A stretch of 32,434 nt of DNA from an uncultured Desulfobulbaceae bacterium (GCA_903891045.1 CAITDH010000277.1:1-32434), one strand, 5' to 3'. Positions 1 through 9,817 are shown, counted from the first letter of the stretch. Numbers and translations: made by a program. Notes: a model not told the origin generated them from the sequence alone.

Positions 1-4
1 CAAT

Positions 5-125
5 ACTCAGCTAAAAGTTCTTATGCTCCCCCCCCTGAAATACTCCCGGCTGTGTGGGAATGACATAGCATTATATGCTGCATTACTCCCGCATAGCTGG
101 GAGTCCAGGAAGGTGATAGCTGAGT
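5..125. repeat. Nested inverted-repeat (hairpin) element
   Basis: Outer arms ACTCAGCTA (5-13) / TAGCTGAGT (117-125), perfect 9 bp; middle arms CTCCCGGCTGTGTGGGA (43-59) / TCCCGCATAGCTGGGAG (87-103), 17 positions with 3 differences that are all G-U compatible; core AGCAT (67-71) / ATGCT (75-79). Confidence 0.6.
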
Positions 126-161
126 TTCCTATAGAGGCACAATGATCAATATAGTTCCATA

Positions 162-371
162 TTGGCTAAACATGAAAATCACTCAACAATTGACTACCTT
201 AGGATGCAGCTAGCATCCAAAACGATTAGAGAATACTACGATATAACGTGTTGGGATGAGCTGCGTATTAGACTAAGATATTTTGCGGGGTTTTGGCACT
301 ATCTGTTGTTCACAGTGTCCAGCATGGCATATTTCGTCTATGCATCATGGCGATTTTTTACGAGAACATAA
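162..371 (+). CDS. Small hypothetical protein, possible C-terminal transmembrane segment
   Basis: 69-aa ORF with TTG start; hydrophobic stretch FAGFWHYLLFTVSSMAYFVYA; no family recognised. Confidence 0.25.
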   Translation: MAKHENHSTIDYLRMQLASKTIREYYDITCWDELRIRLRYFAGFWHYLLFTVSSMAYFVYASWRFFTRT

Positions 372-443
372 TAATCGAATAATCGGGTCAACCTCACCAC
401 GGAAAGTTCGGCGGCACTGACGCGTTAAAGGAGGAGATACAAT

Positions 444-1013
444 ATGAAACTTATTTCTATTCTTGGCCTGTTTTGCTCATTAATCATTTTCACGGCACAC
501 CTTTCTCATACTGATGACAAGACGACAGAAATGAACCAGTCATTGAAAGACAGGGCAAACTTAGGGGATGCTAACGCAGCTTTTCAGATTGGCTACTCCT
601 ACGAAAAAGGGCAGGGCGTGAAGAAGAATTTAGTCGAAGCCGTCAAGTGGTATCGCATGGGAGCCGAAAAGGGTGATATGCAAGCGGCGCTAAATTTAGC
701 AGGAATATATTTAAAAGGGGTTGGGGTTAAAAAAAATGAGGAGAAAGCTATAGAACTATACGTACAAGTGGGAAAAAGTGAAACATGGTATGCTCCTTTG
801 GCACGTACATCGCTACTTATATTAGCGAAAGACTATTCCCTGGGCGGAGAAGCATTGAAGCCCAACAAGGATAAAGCTCACGAGTTGTTTGAGCGTCTCT
901 TTGAAGTAGAAACGGCAAATATTGACCGAGGCGAAGCTCAGATGAACGAAGCCGTTGATAAATTTAACAACGCAACAAATGTCCTCCTGAAGATAACCCC
1001 AAAGGATGAATAA
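444..1013 (+). CDS. Sel1-like repeat (tetratricopeptide-like) secreted protein
   Basis: Signal-like N-terminus MKLISILGLFCSLIIFTAHLS; Sel1 repeats (ANAAFQIGYSYEKGQGVKKNLVEAVKWYRMGAEKGDMQAALNLAGIYLKGVGVKKN); GGAGGAG upstream of the ATG. Confidence 0.85.
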   Translation: MKLISILGLFCSLIIFTAHLSHTDDKTTEMNQSLKDRANLGDANAAFQIGYSYEKGQGVKKNLVEAVKWYRMGAEKGDMQAALNLAGIYLKGVGVKKNEEKAIELYVQVGKSETWYAPLARTSLLILAKDYSLGGEALKPNKDKAHELFERLFEVETANIDRGEAQMNEAVDKFNNATNVLLKITPKDE

Positions 1014-1236
1014 ATTATTTGGAAAGAAATTATTGAACAAATCGGGTTAAATCGGGATCAGACCACGTTTCCCATACTTTGCGGGGTCCGAAACAGCCTG
1101 CAACACCTTCCCGTAATGGCCGACGAGCCGACAGAATTGGCACTTTCAGCCAAAGAATGCTACCCTATTCTCAGTTATCCTCTATCCTTAAACCTCAGCC
1201 CCAAAAAACTAGACCATCCACCACAAGGAGAGACTC

Positions 1237-2382
1237 ATGTTTGATTTCACCTTTCACAACCCGACCAAGATCATCTTCGGCACTGGCAAGGAAGCCCTGA
1301 TCGGCGCCGAGCTGAACGCTGCCGGAATAACAAAGGTTCTCCTGGTTTATGGCCGCAACTCGGTGATCAAAAGCGGCCTGCTGGAGCGGGTCACGGCCAG
1401 CCTCAAGGCCGGCAATATCAGCTGCAGCCAGTATGGCGGGGTGGACTCCAACCCTCTGATTTCCCATACCAGGGAAGGCGTGGCCCTGGCCAAGCGGGAG
1501 AAGGTGGAGGCGATCCTGGCGGTGGGCGGCGGTTCGGTGCTGGACGAGTCCAAGGCCATCGCCGTGGGCGCCCTGAGCGATACGGATGTCTGGGACTTCT
1601 TTGTCGGCAAGGAGGTTACGCGCGCCCTGCCGGTCTTCACCATCCTGACCCTGGCCGCCACCGGCAGCGAGATGAACGGCAACTCGGTGGTCACAAATGC
1701 CGAGACCCGCCAGAAATACAATATCGCCTCGCCCCATGTCTACCCCAAGGTCTCCATCCTCAACCCGGAGCTGACCCATTCCGTACCCCTCAATTACACG
1801 GCCTACAGCGCCGTGGATGCCATCTGCCATGTCTGCGAGGGCTATTTCACCAAAGAGCCAGGCACCCATCTCCAGGACCGGTTGGTGGAAGGGATCATCA
1901 AGACGGTGATCGAGACCACAGATCTGATCATGGCCGCACCCAGCCACGCCCAGGCGCGCGCCTCCTTCATGTGGACCGCCACCCTGGCCCTCAACGGCCT
2001 GACCCCGGCCGGGGTCGGCGAATACAGCTTTCCCAACCACATGATCGAGCATGCCTTGAGCGCCATCTACAATATCCCGCACGGGGCCGGGCTGTCAATT
2101 GTCATGCCCGCCTGGATGAAGTGGTATCTGGCCAGAAATCGCGGCCAGTTTGAACGGTTCGCCAGGGAGATCTTCGGGCTGGATTCGGGGATAGCAGGGA
2201 TTGGGGCGCTGGAACAGTGGTTTGTGACGATCAAGTCACCGGTGCGTCTGCACGAGGTAAAAATTCCGGCGGCAGACATCAAGGCCATCGCCGAAAACGC
2301 CGAAGGACTGGCCCGCCAATGGGGCATTGGTAACCTCTACCCTCGGGAGACCATAGCCGAGATCCTGAGACTGGCGGTATAA
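1237..2382 (+). CDS. Iron-containing alcohol dehydrogenase (YqhD/BDH-like)
   Basis: GGGSVLDESKAIA, VDAICHVCEGYF and NHMIEHALSAIYNIPHGAGL motifs of the group III Fe-ADH family; AAGGAGAG RBS. Confidence 0.92.
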   Translation: MFDFTFHNPTKIIFGTGKEALIGAELNAAGITKVLLVYGRNSVIKSGLLERVTASLKAGNISCSQYGGVDSNPLISHTREGVALAKREKVEAILAVGGGSVLDESKAIAVGALSDTDVWDFFVGKEVTRALPVFTILTLAATGSEMNGNSVVTNAETRQKYNIASPHVYPKVSILNPELTHSVPLNYTAYSAVDAICHVCEGYFTKEPGTHLQDRLVEGIIKTVIETTDLIMAAPSHAQARASFMWTATLALNGLTPAGVGEYSFPNHMIEHALSAIYNIPHGAGLSIVMPAWMKWYLARNRGQFERFAREIFGLDSGIAGIGALEQWFVTIKSPVRLHEVKIPAADIKAIAENAEGLARQWGIGNLYPRETIAEILRLAV

Positions 2383-2528
2383 GAGCAACTTTTACCGCCC
2401 AACCCTGCCCCTTGATGTGGCGGACGCCGCTCCTTTAACAGGTCGGCGCCCGCCCCTTCCCCAACAAACACCCTCTGCTGCTGCCGTTGATACCCGGCAA
2501 CGCCACAAGAGTATCTGGTGGCAACGGC

Positions 2529-4217
2529 TTATTCCTGCACCCCCGTCTGCCCAGACGCCGCCAGATATTTCCTGGCCCCGGCCAGGGCGGCATCGATATT
2601 GCCGAAGATAAACTCCTGGCCGATCTTTTCGGTAAAACGGTTGCGGTCAAGGGAGGCCTGAAGTCGGGGCCGGACGCCGGAGAGGATCAGGGCGGTGCCG
2701 TCCTTACGGGTCTTGGTCAACAGATCCTCCAGGGCCTGTAACGCCGTGGCATCGATGGTCAGGATATGGCGCATCCGCAGGATCAAGACCCTGGCCGGGT
2801 TCTTGACGATGTTCAGGGTATCCTTGAACTGGGTAACGGCGCCGAAGAAAAACGGCCCGTAGATCTCAAACACCTCCACCCCCTTGGGCACCTCGCGGGT
2901 GGCGATGGCCAGGGCGTCCTCCTTGCCGTACTCCTCGTTCAGTTCATTGGTGATATTGCGCACCTCGGTGACCTGGGCCATACGGTTCATGAAGAGCAGG
3001 GCGGAGAGGACAACGCCGGTCTGGATGGCCACGGTCAGATCGACAAAAACCGTGAGGAAAAAGGTGCTGAGCATCACCAGGATATCCGACTTGGAGGCGC
3101 GGAACAGCTTGACGAAATGACGCCATTCGCTCATGTGGAAGGCGACCACCAGCAGGATCGCGGCCAGGGTGGGCATGGGAATGAGCACCGCCCAGCGGCC
3201 GAAAAGCAGCAGGATCAGGAGCAGGGTAATGGCATGGACCATGCCGGCCACCGGGGTACGGCCACCGTTCTTGATGTTGGTCGCGGTCCGGGCGATGGCG
3301 CCGGTGGCCGGAATCCCGCCGAAGAAGGGCACGGCGATGTTGGCGACCCCCTGGGCCACCAGCTCCATGTTGGAGCGGTGGCGCATCCCGGTCATACCAT
3401 CGGCAACCACCGCAGACAGCAGTGACTCAATGGCGCCGAGCAGGGCGATGGTCAGGGCCGGCGAGATCAACTGCGGCAGCATGGCCCAATCGAGGTGGGG
3501 CAGCCGCGGCATGGGCAGCATGCTGGGCACACTGCCGAACTGGGAACCGATGGTCGCCACCGGCAGACCAAGAAAATGGACCATCCCGGTGCCCACGAGG
3601 ATGGCGATGATGGAGCCGGGCACCTTCCTGGTCACCTTGCCCCAGAAGACAATGATCAGCAGCGAGATCACGCCCACCAGCAGGGCTGAGAGATTGAGGG
3701 TATCGGCATGGTGGGCGTAGTCCATAATCTTGTGGATAAACTCGCCGGACAGCGCAGGGATGGTCAGCCCGAAAAAATCCTTGATCTGGGTGGTGGCGAT
3801 GATCAGGGCGATGCCGCTGGTGAACCCCACGGTCATGGGATAGGGGATGAATTTGATCACCGCCCCCATCCGGGCCAGACCCATGGCGACCAAGAGTACC
3901 CCGGCCATCAAGGTGGCCATTGCCAGGCCGTCATAACCGAACTTGCTGACGATGCCGAAGACCACGACGATAAAGGCGCCGGTAGGCCCGCCGATCTGCA
4001 CCCGGCTGCCGCTCAAAAGCGAGATGAGAAAGCCGGCGATGATGGCGGTGAAGATCCCCTGCTCCGGCTTAACCCCCGAGGCAATGGCAAAGGCGATGGC
4101 CAGGGGCAGGGCGACGATGCCGACCAGAAGACCGGCCATAATCTCGCGGCCCAGCTGCTTGCGGTCGCAACCATCCTTGATACAGGAAAAAAACTCAGGA
4201 ACCAAACGGGTGCTCAT
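2529..4217 (-). CDS. SulP family inorganic anion transporter with C-terminal STAS domain
   Basis: Multi-TM sequence with GPTGAFIVVV and GAIARTATNIKNGGRTPVAGMVHA; C-terminal STAS-like ILRMRHILTIDATALQALEDLL. Confidence 0.93.
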   Translation of the reverse strand: MSTRLVPEFFSCIKDGCDRKQLGREIMAGLLVGIVALPLAIAFAIASGVKPEQGIFTAIIAGFLISLLSGSRVQIGGPTGAFIVVVFGIVSKFGYDGLAMATLMAGVLLVAMGLARMGAVIKFIPYPMTVGFTSGIALIIATTQIKDFFGLTIPALSGEFIHKIMDYAHHADTLNLSALLVGVISLLIIVFWGKVTRKVPGSIIAILVGTGMVHFLGLPVATIGSQFGSVPSMLPMPRLPHLDWAMLPQLISPALTIALLGAIESLLSAVVADGMTGMRHRSNMELVAQGVANIAVPFFGGIPATGAIARTATNIKNGGRTPVAGMVHAITLLLILLLFGRWAVLIPMPTLAAILLVVAFHMSEWRHFVKLFRASKSDILVMLSTFFLTVFVDLTVAIQTGVVLSALLFMNRMAQVTEVRNITNELNEEYGKEDALAIATREVPKGVEVFEIYGPFFFGAVTQFKDTLNIVKNPARVLILRMRHILTIDATALQALEDLLTKTRKDGTALILSGVRPRLQASLDRNRFTEKIGQEFIFGNIDAALAGARKYLAASGQTGVQE

Positions 4218-4592
4218 CAGACAAATCCCTCCACAATACTCTCCAGTAGCGCCGGGTAGATATCAGAAGGTCGGGGGGCTTTACGCGAGGAACAAGCGCA
4301 GGGTAAAAGCAGGGCCAGGTGATAGGTACCCGACGGACAACAGCCATGCACGTCAGGCAGAAGGCGACAAGGATTCCACCTTGTCGCCAGGCCATAACCA
4401 TAGAAAATCAAACGGGAATTTGCAAGAAAAAAATCGACCAATGGCCTTCCGGTATTGCCGGCCAACTGTCCATACTTGCCAGAAACAAAACAAAGGGTAT
4501 TGCCTATTTATTGAAAAGAGAGGAAAAGGTATTCGACAGTTGCAACAAAAACCCGGAACAGGAAGATCAATTTTCACCCTTTCAACCCGCCC

Positions 4593-6038
4593 ATGCCTTT
4601 CGACATTGAACACGCCTTACAGATCCTGGAACAGGAGGTGCGGAACTACCAGGTCCCGGTAGTCGACCTGATTGCCGTGCAGTCCCATGACCCCTTCAAG
4701 GTTCTGGTGGCGACCATCCTCTCGGCCCGGACCAGAGATGAGGTGACCGCCCAGGCCGCCGCCCGCCTCTTTGCCAAGGCCCCTACCCCTCAGGCCCTGG
4801 CCGCCCTCGACGAAAAGAGCCTGCAACAGCTCATCTATCCGGTGGGATTCTACAAAAACAAGGCCCGCTATCTGGCCGCCCTGCCTGCAGAGCTGGAAAA
4901 AGAATTCGGGTCTCAGGTGCCAAGCGAGATCGAGCAACTCATTGCCTTACCGGGCGTGGGCCGGAAGACCGCCAATCTGGTTCGCGCCCAGGGGTTTGGC
5001 CAGCCGGCTATCTGTGTCGACACCCATGTCCACCGGATCATGAACATCTGGGGCTATGTGCAGACCGCAAACCCCTTGCAAACCGAGATGGCCCTGCGGG
5101 AAAAGCTCCCTGAGCAGTACTGGATCCGAGTCAACTCCCTGCTGGTGGCCTTTGGCCAGGGAACCTGCCGGCCGGTGGGTCCGCACTGTGAGAGCTGCGT
5201 CCTTACCCCCCTCTGTCCCCGGATCGGCGTGACCCCAAGAAAACTCAAGCTGACACGACCCGAAAAACAATCAGGAATCAAGAGGATGATCTCCTGGAAT
5301 GTCAATGGACTGCGTGCTGTGGCCAAAAACGGCTTCACCGATATCGTAGCCGAACTGGCCCCGGATATCCTGGCCCTCCAGGAGATCAAGGCCTCCCCTG
5401 AACAATTACCGGACTCGGTGCGGGAGCTAGCCGGATTTACCGGCTATTTCCATCCTGCCCACAAAAAAGGCTACTCAGGGGTGGCCATTTACAGCCGGGT
5501 GCCGGCAGACAAAGTCTATCATGGCATTGGCGACCCTCGCTTTGACGAAGAAGGGCGGGTTCTGACCCTGGAGTTTGGCGATTTCTATTTCGTGAACTGC
5601 TATTTCCCCAACTCCCGCCACGACCTGAGCAGGTTAGACCTCAAACAGGAATTCAATCACGCACTGCAGGGGTTTGTGGAAGGGTTGGCCCGTACGAAAT
5701 CGGTGGTGGTCTGCGGTGATTTCAATGTCGCCCATACCGAAAGAGACCTGGCCAACCCTGAGGCCAATATGAAGAATGCCGGGTTTACACCGGAAGAACG
5801 GCAATGGATGGATGCGTATATCGAGGGGGGATGGGTGGACACCTTCCGACACTACAATCAGGAGCCCGGCCACTATTCGTGGTGGAGTTACCGCAGCAAT
5901 GCCCGCGAACGGAATATCGGCTGGCGCATTGACTATTTCTTTGTTGATCACGCCAGCAGAAAACGAATAGTTGGCGCTGACATCCTGGCTGACATCCAGG
6001 GCTCAGACCACTGCCCCATAGCCCTGGACTTCAAGTAA
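4593..6038 (+). CDS. Fused endonuclease III (Nth, N-terminal) and exodeoxyribonuclease III (Xth, C-terminal)
   Basis: N-terminal HhH LPGVGRKTANLV with Lys, VDTHVHRI Asp, and Fe-S loop C-X6-C-X2-C-X5-C (CRPVGPHCESCVLTPLC); C-terminal ISWNVNGLRA, LQEIKA, GDFNVAH and GSDHCPI motifs of ExoIII; one uninterrupted 481-aa ORF. Confidence 0.93.
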   Translation: MPFDIEHALQILEQEVRNYQVPVVDLIAVQSHDPFKVLVATILSARTRDEVTAQAAARLFAKAPTPQALAALDEKSLQQLIYPVGFYKNKARYLAALPAELEKEFGSQVPSEIEQLIALPGVGRKTANLVRAQGFGQPAICVDTHVHRIMNIWGYVQTANPLQTEMALREKLPEQYWIRVNSLLVAFGQGTCRPVGPHCESCVLTPLCPRIGVTPRKLKLTRPEKQSGIKRMISWNVNGLRAVAKNGFTDIVAELAPDILALQEIKASPEQLPDSVRELAGFTGYFHPAHKKGYSGVAIYSRVPADKVYHGIGDPRFDEEGRVLTLEFGDFYFVNCYFPNSRHDLSRLDLKQEFNHALQGFVEGLARTKSVVVCGDFNVAHTERDLANPEANMKNAGFTPEERQWMDAYIEGGWVDTFRHYNQEPGHYSWWSYRSNARERNIGWRIDYFFVDHASRKRIVGADILADIQGSDHCPIALDFK

Positions 6039-6083
6039 AAACGATCGTCCTGGAAATTTTCTGCCCACAAACGATCGTTTTTA
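6036..6083. terminator. Probable bidirectional intrinsic terminator between convergent nth-xth fusion and lgt
   Basis: Perfect 13-bp inverted repeat TAAAAACGATCGT (6036-6048) / ACGATCGTTTTTA (6071-6083), with T-runs in both orientations. Confidence 0.6.
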
Positions 6084-6884
6084 CCTGGCCTGCCGCCGCC
6101 AGAAAACAAGCCAGAGCGACAGACCGCTGACAATCATCAGGCTGCTGAGCAGCTGGCCCATAGTCAGCAGACCAAAGAGAAAGCCGAGCTGCGGATCCGG
6201 CTCCCGCACCGTTTCCACGAGAAACCGGAACAGACCGTAGCAGATGAGGAAGAGAAAAACCATACTCCCATGCGGCCAGCGGGGACTGCCCTGCCAAGGC
6301 CTGTATTTCTGTGACCAGAGGATAGAGAAAAGCACGACCCCTTCAAGAAACATCTCATAGAGCTGTGAGGGGTGTCGGGCCAGAAGACCGCCGCCGGGAA
6401 AGATCATCCCCCAGGGGAAATCGGTGACCCGGCCATAGAGCTCGCCATTGATAAAATTGCCCAGCCTGCCGAAGCCCAGCCCAATGGGCACGGTCACCAC
6501 ATAGATATCCGCGACCTTCCAGTAGTCCAGTTTCGTTTTCCGCAGATAGAACCAGCCACCCACCAGCACCCCAATACAGGCACCATGGAACGACATGCCG
6601 CCGGTCCAGGTTGCTGGAATTTCCAGGGGGTGATGCAGGTAATAGGAGAAATTGTAAAACAGGACATAGCCCAGACGGCCCCCGAGCACCACCGAGAGGA
6701 TGAGCGCCAGATTCAGATTCTCAAAATACGCCTCCAGCTCCTGGTAAGCAAAGAGCCGGATCTGCCGGCGCACCAGGAAATAACTGGCCATAAACCCGAG
6801 CACATACATCAGGCCGTACCAGCGGACATGCAAGGGGCCAATGGAAAAAAGAACCGGATCGATATTGGGGAAAGTCATTGGCAA
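6081..6884 (-). CDS. lgt: Prolipoprotein diacylglyceryl transferase
   Basis: IGPLHVRWYGLMYVLGF, GGRLGYVLFYN and GRLGNFINGELYGRVTDFPWGMIFPGGG...RHPSQLYE are characteristic Lgt motifs. Confidence 0.97.
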   Translation of the reverse strand: MPMTFPNIDPVLFSIGPLHVRWYGLMYVLGFMASYFLVRRQIRLFAYQELEAYFENLNLALILSVVLGGRLGYVLFYNFSYYLHHPLEIPATWTGGMSFHGACIGVLVGGWFYLRKTKLDYWKVADIYVVTVPIGLGFGRLGNFINGELYGRVTDFPWGMIFPGGGLLARHPSQLYEMFLEGVVLFSILWSQKYRPWQGSPRWPHGSMVFLFLICYGLFRFLVETVREPDPQLGFLFGLLTMGQLLSSLMIVSGLSLWLVFWRRQAR

Positions 6885-6890
6885 GCCTAC

Positions 6891-8792
6891 CTACTTCTTC
6901 TTTTCCATTTTTTTCAGATGAACCTGGAGGACGGAAATCGCCGCCGGGGTAATGCCTGAGATCCGTGAGGCCTGACCAAGAGAGGCGGGACGCACCGTGG
7001 TCAATTTCTGCACCACCTCATTGGAAAGACCAGCCAGCCCTTTATATTCCATGCCTTCCGGCAGGACCATCGCCTCCATCTTTTTGAATCGATCTACCTG
7101 TTCCTGCTGGCGCTGGATGTAGCCATGGAACTTGATCTGCAACTGGATCTCATCCCGGACCGATGACCCGGCCAGTTGCTGGACACGCCCCTGGTTCTCC
7201 GCGTCCATGGGCAAGCGCACCAGTTGCTCCAGCCCCAGTTCAGGACGACGCAGGAGTTCAGCAAGCGACATCTTCTGTTTGAGCTCAACGCTCCCCTGGG
7301 CCAGCAAGGCCTCATTGATCGCTTTATCCGGCTTGACCTGGATGGATTCAAGCAGAAGCACACCCTGCTCAATAGCGGTCTGTTTTCCTCTGTATCGTTG
7401 ATACGCCTTTTCATCCAGCAGACCGATATCATGGCCGATCTGGCAGAGACGGGTATCGGCGTTATCCTCGCGCAACAGCAATCGGTATTCGGCCCGCGAG
7501 GTAAAGAGCCGGTACGGCTCTTTGGTGCCGCAGGTGACCAGATCATCAATAAGCACCCCAATATAGGCCTGGGAGCGGTCGAGGATAAGGGGCGCCTGAT
7601 CCCTGACATGATGAACAGCATTGATCGCCGCCATCAAACCCTGGGCAGCGGCCTCCTCATAGCCGGAAGTGCCGTTGATCTGTCCGGCCAAAAACAGACC
7701 GCGGATCCGTTTGGTCTCAAGCGATGGTTTGAGCTCCAAGGGATCCACGTAGTCATATTCAATGGCGTAACCGGGACGGATGATCCGGGCCTGCTCCAGC
7801 CCTTTGATGCTCTGGATCATAGCCACCTGAGTGGCCAAGGGCAGACTGGTGGGCAGACCATTAGGATAAACCTCGGTGGTATCAAGCCCCTCCGGCTCCA
7901 GAAAGACCTGATGACGATCTTTTTCCGGGAAGCGCATGACCTTGTCCTCAATCGAGGGACAATATCTGGCCCCAATCCCTTCAATAATCCCGGTGTACAT
8001 GGGAGACTTGTCGATGCCTGCCCGGATAATGGCATGGGTCTGGCTATTGGTATAGGTGATATAACAAGGCCGCTGCGGCAGAGCATACTCCCCTCTATTA
8101 TCAAAGGAAAAATGGACGGGCGGCTGATCGCTGTGCTGAATTTCCAGTTCGGAGTAATTGATACTGCCGGCGGCAATCCGCGGCACCGTTCCCGTCTTCA
8201 TCCGCCCCACCCGAAACCCGGCCTCCTTGAACCATCGGGCCAGACTGGTTGAGGGGCTATCCCCCATACGGCCGGCCGGAAAATGTTTGAGGCCCACATG
8301 GATCAGACCGTTGAGGAAGGTGCCGGTGGCCACCACCACGGCCTTCACCCGGATCTCTTCCTCAAGCGAGGTGACAAGCCCGCAGATCCGGCCATCTTCC
8401 ACCAACAGCGAATCGACCACGGCCTGGCGGATCTCCAAATTTTCCTGATTCTCGAGAATGGACTTCATCCGCAGACGATAGAGCAGGCGATCAGCCTGGG
8501 CCCGGGAAGAACGAACGGCAGGTCCCTTGCTGGTATTGAGACGGCGGAACTGAATAGAGGTGGCATCAATATTCCTGGCCATTTCACCACCCAAGGCATC
8601 AATCTCCCGCACCAGATGCCCCTTGGCCAAACCGCCAATGGCCGGGTTACAGGACATGGCGCCAATGGTATCGACATTGATGACCACGACCAAGGTCTTG
8701 CACCCCATTCTGGCGGCAGCGAGGGCAGCCTCACAACCGGCATGGCCGGCGCCAATCACGGCGACATCATAGGTGTTTATTTCTTGTGACAT
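6891..8792 (-). CDS. mnmG: tRNA uridine-5-carboxymethylaminomethyl(34) synthesis enzyme MnmG (GidA)
   Basis: [45 protein letters not shown] and [13 protein letters not shown] motifs. Start taken at internal Met (8792) rather than the ORF-track start 8837. Confidence 0.96.
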   Translation of the reverse strand: MSQEINTYDVAVIGAGHAGCEAALAAARMGCKTLVVVINVDTIGAMSCNPAIGGLAKGHLVREIDALGGEMARNIDATSIQFRRLNTSKGPAVRSSRAQADRLLYRLRMKSILENQENLEIRQAVVDSLLVEDGRICGLVTSLEEEIRVKAVVVATGTFLNGLIHVGLKHFPAGRMGDSPSTSLARWFKEAGFRVGRMKTGTVPRIAAGSINYSELEIQHSDQPPVHFSFDNRGEYALPQRPCYITYTNSQTHAIIRAGIDKSPMYTGIIEGIGARYCPSIEDKVMRFPEKDRHQVFLEPEGLDTTEVYPNGLPTSLPLATQVAMIQSIKGLEQARIIRPGYAIEYDYVDPLELKPSLETKRIRGLFLAGQINGTSGYEEAAAQGLMAAINAVHHVRDQAPLILDRSQAYIGVLIDDLVTCGTKEPYRLFTSRAEYRLLLREDNADTRLCQIGHDIGLLDEKAYQRYRGKQTAIEQGVLLLESIQVKPDKAINEALLAQGSVELKQKMSLAELLRRPELGLEQLVRLPMDAENQGRVQQLAGSSVRDEIQLQIKFHGYIQRQQEQVDRFKKMEAMVLPEGMEYKGLAGLSNEVVQKLTTVRPASLGQASRISGITPAAISVLQVHLKKMEKKK

Positions 8793-9640
8793 TCTTGCTC
8801 CAGGGGAGAATCTTTTTTCCACCAGATAAGGGCCCACTGGGGAGGATGTTCGCGGCGAATGGTAATCTGATTCCCCTCAGAGGAGATGATCCTGGACTCG
8901 AGATAGCGCCGTAACGCGTCTTCTTCCTTGGCGCTGAGGTCTTTGAACATCCAGCCGTAGGCCTGTATGGCCTCTTCCCTGTCAGTAAATACAGAATCCT
9001 GGTCCAATTTCAGGATATCAATACAGGGATGAATACCCATGCTGTAGAGAATATTGACAGTGTAGATATAATCCGGGCCAGACTGAAACTCGCGGCCAAT
9101 GGCCGCAAAGGCGGCCGGATCAAAAGGAGTGGGCGATATCCGGTCGGCAATAAAGACATACTCACCGGCATGATCATTGAGTTTCTGCAAGGCAAGAGCG
9201 AGGTTGTCAACTGCCAGCGACCGGGAGGCAATGGCAATATCGTATTTTTCTATTCCCAGTTGCTGCCAGTCATCTTCCCATGCCCCTTTAATGGTTCGGA
9301 TATTCTGGATATTTTTAGCCTGGGCCTGCCTGGTCAATGCCTCAAGCATCCCCGCTGAATAATCAACAGCGGTGACCGAGCGAACCTTCCCCGCTAGAGG
9401 GATAGCCAATGTTCCCGGCCCTGACCCCATGTCAAGGATGGTTCGATCTGGACCAAGCGGCAGACGCTCCAGCAAGAGAGAGACATACGAAGTCCCCGCA
9501 TTTCTGGTGGCAAAAGAGGCTGCCTTTTTATCCCAGTCAGCCGCCCCCTTGCTCGACCAGGACTTCTGTTTTCTCGCATTCTGCCACAGCAGATTCCAGT
9601 CGATATCTGCCAGTGTTGTTTCTGGGGGTATGATGGGCAT
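8777..9640 (-). CDS. Class I SAM-dependent methyltransferase
   Basis: [17 protein letters not shown] motif I and [14 protein letters not shown]; its 3' end overlaps the mnmG start by 16 bp. Confidence 0.85.
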   Translation of the reverse strand: MPIIPPETTLADIDWNLLWQNARKQKSWSSKGAADWDKKAASFATRNAGTSYVSLLLERLPLGPDRTILDMGSGPGTLAIPLAGKVRSVTAVDYSAGMLEALTRQAQAKNIQNIRTIKGAWEDDWQQLGIEKYDIAIASRSLAVDNLALALQKLNDHAGEYVFIADRISPTPFDPAAFAAIGREFQSGPDYIYTVNILYSMGIHPCIDILKLDQDSVFTDREEAIQAYGWMFKDLSAKEEDALRRYLESRIISSEGNQITIRREHPPQWALIWWKKDSPLEQECHKK

Positions 9641-9647
9641 AAAACCA

Positions 9648-9748
9648 CACAGCTTTCAAAAAATTTGAATAAGGAAACTCTAACCTGACACCTGACACCT
9701 GACACCTGACACCTGACACCTGACACCTGAAAAGTAGCACAGCTTTCA
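9648..9748. repeat. Heptamer array bounded by an 11-bp direct repeat
   Basis: CACAGCTTTCA at 9648-9658 and again at 9738-9748 (offset 90 bp), enclosing the ACCTGAC array. Confidence 0.85.
9683..9730. repeat. Tandem 7-bp repeat (ACCTGAC)n, about 6.9 copies
   Basis: ACCTGAC x6 plus ACCTGA, uninterrupted and identical. Confidence 0.97.
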
Positions 9749-9787
9749 TGCTTCTGCAAGTGAAGCCCGAAAGAGCCATGAAAATGT

Positions 9788-9817
9788 TTGACAGTTACCA
9801 GCATCTGTGTTTATAAT
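9788..9817 (+). promoter_or_regulatory. Sigma70-type promoter for the rpmH operon
   Basis: TTGACA (9788-9793), 18-bp spacer, TATAAT (9812-9817); both hexamers match consensus; about 160 bp upstream of the rpmH ATG. Confidence 0.7.

Noticed and set aside
1138-1160. TTGGCACTTTCAGCCAA as a sigma54 promoter for the alcohol dehydrogenase
   Set aside because: The -24-like half is present but the -12 half (GCCAA) does not match TTGCW at correct spacing.
1195-2082. Long antisense ORF (295 aa) opposite the alcohol dehydrogenase
   Set aside because: Low-information Gly/His/Asp-rich translation typical of the reverse frame of a GC-rich gene; the sense ORF has clear family motifs.
7176-8252. 358-aa plus-strand ORF opposite mnmG
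   Set aside because: Fully contained antisense to mnmG, no recognisable domain, compositionally a shadow ORF.
9683-9730. Heptamer array as a CRISPR
   Set aside because: Unit is 7 bp with no spacers; a simple tandem repeat.
9394-9804. 136-aa ORF containing CQVSGVRCQVSGVRCQV repeat peptide
   Set aside because: Arises from translation of the 7-bp tandem repeat and overlaps the methyltransferase in another frame; not a credible protein.
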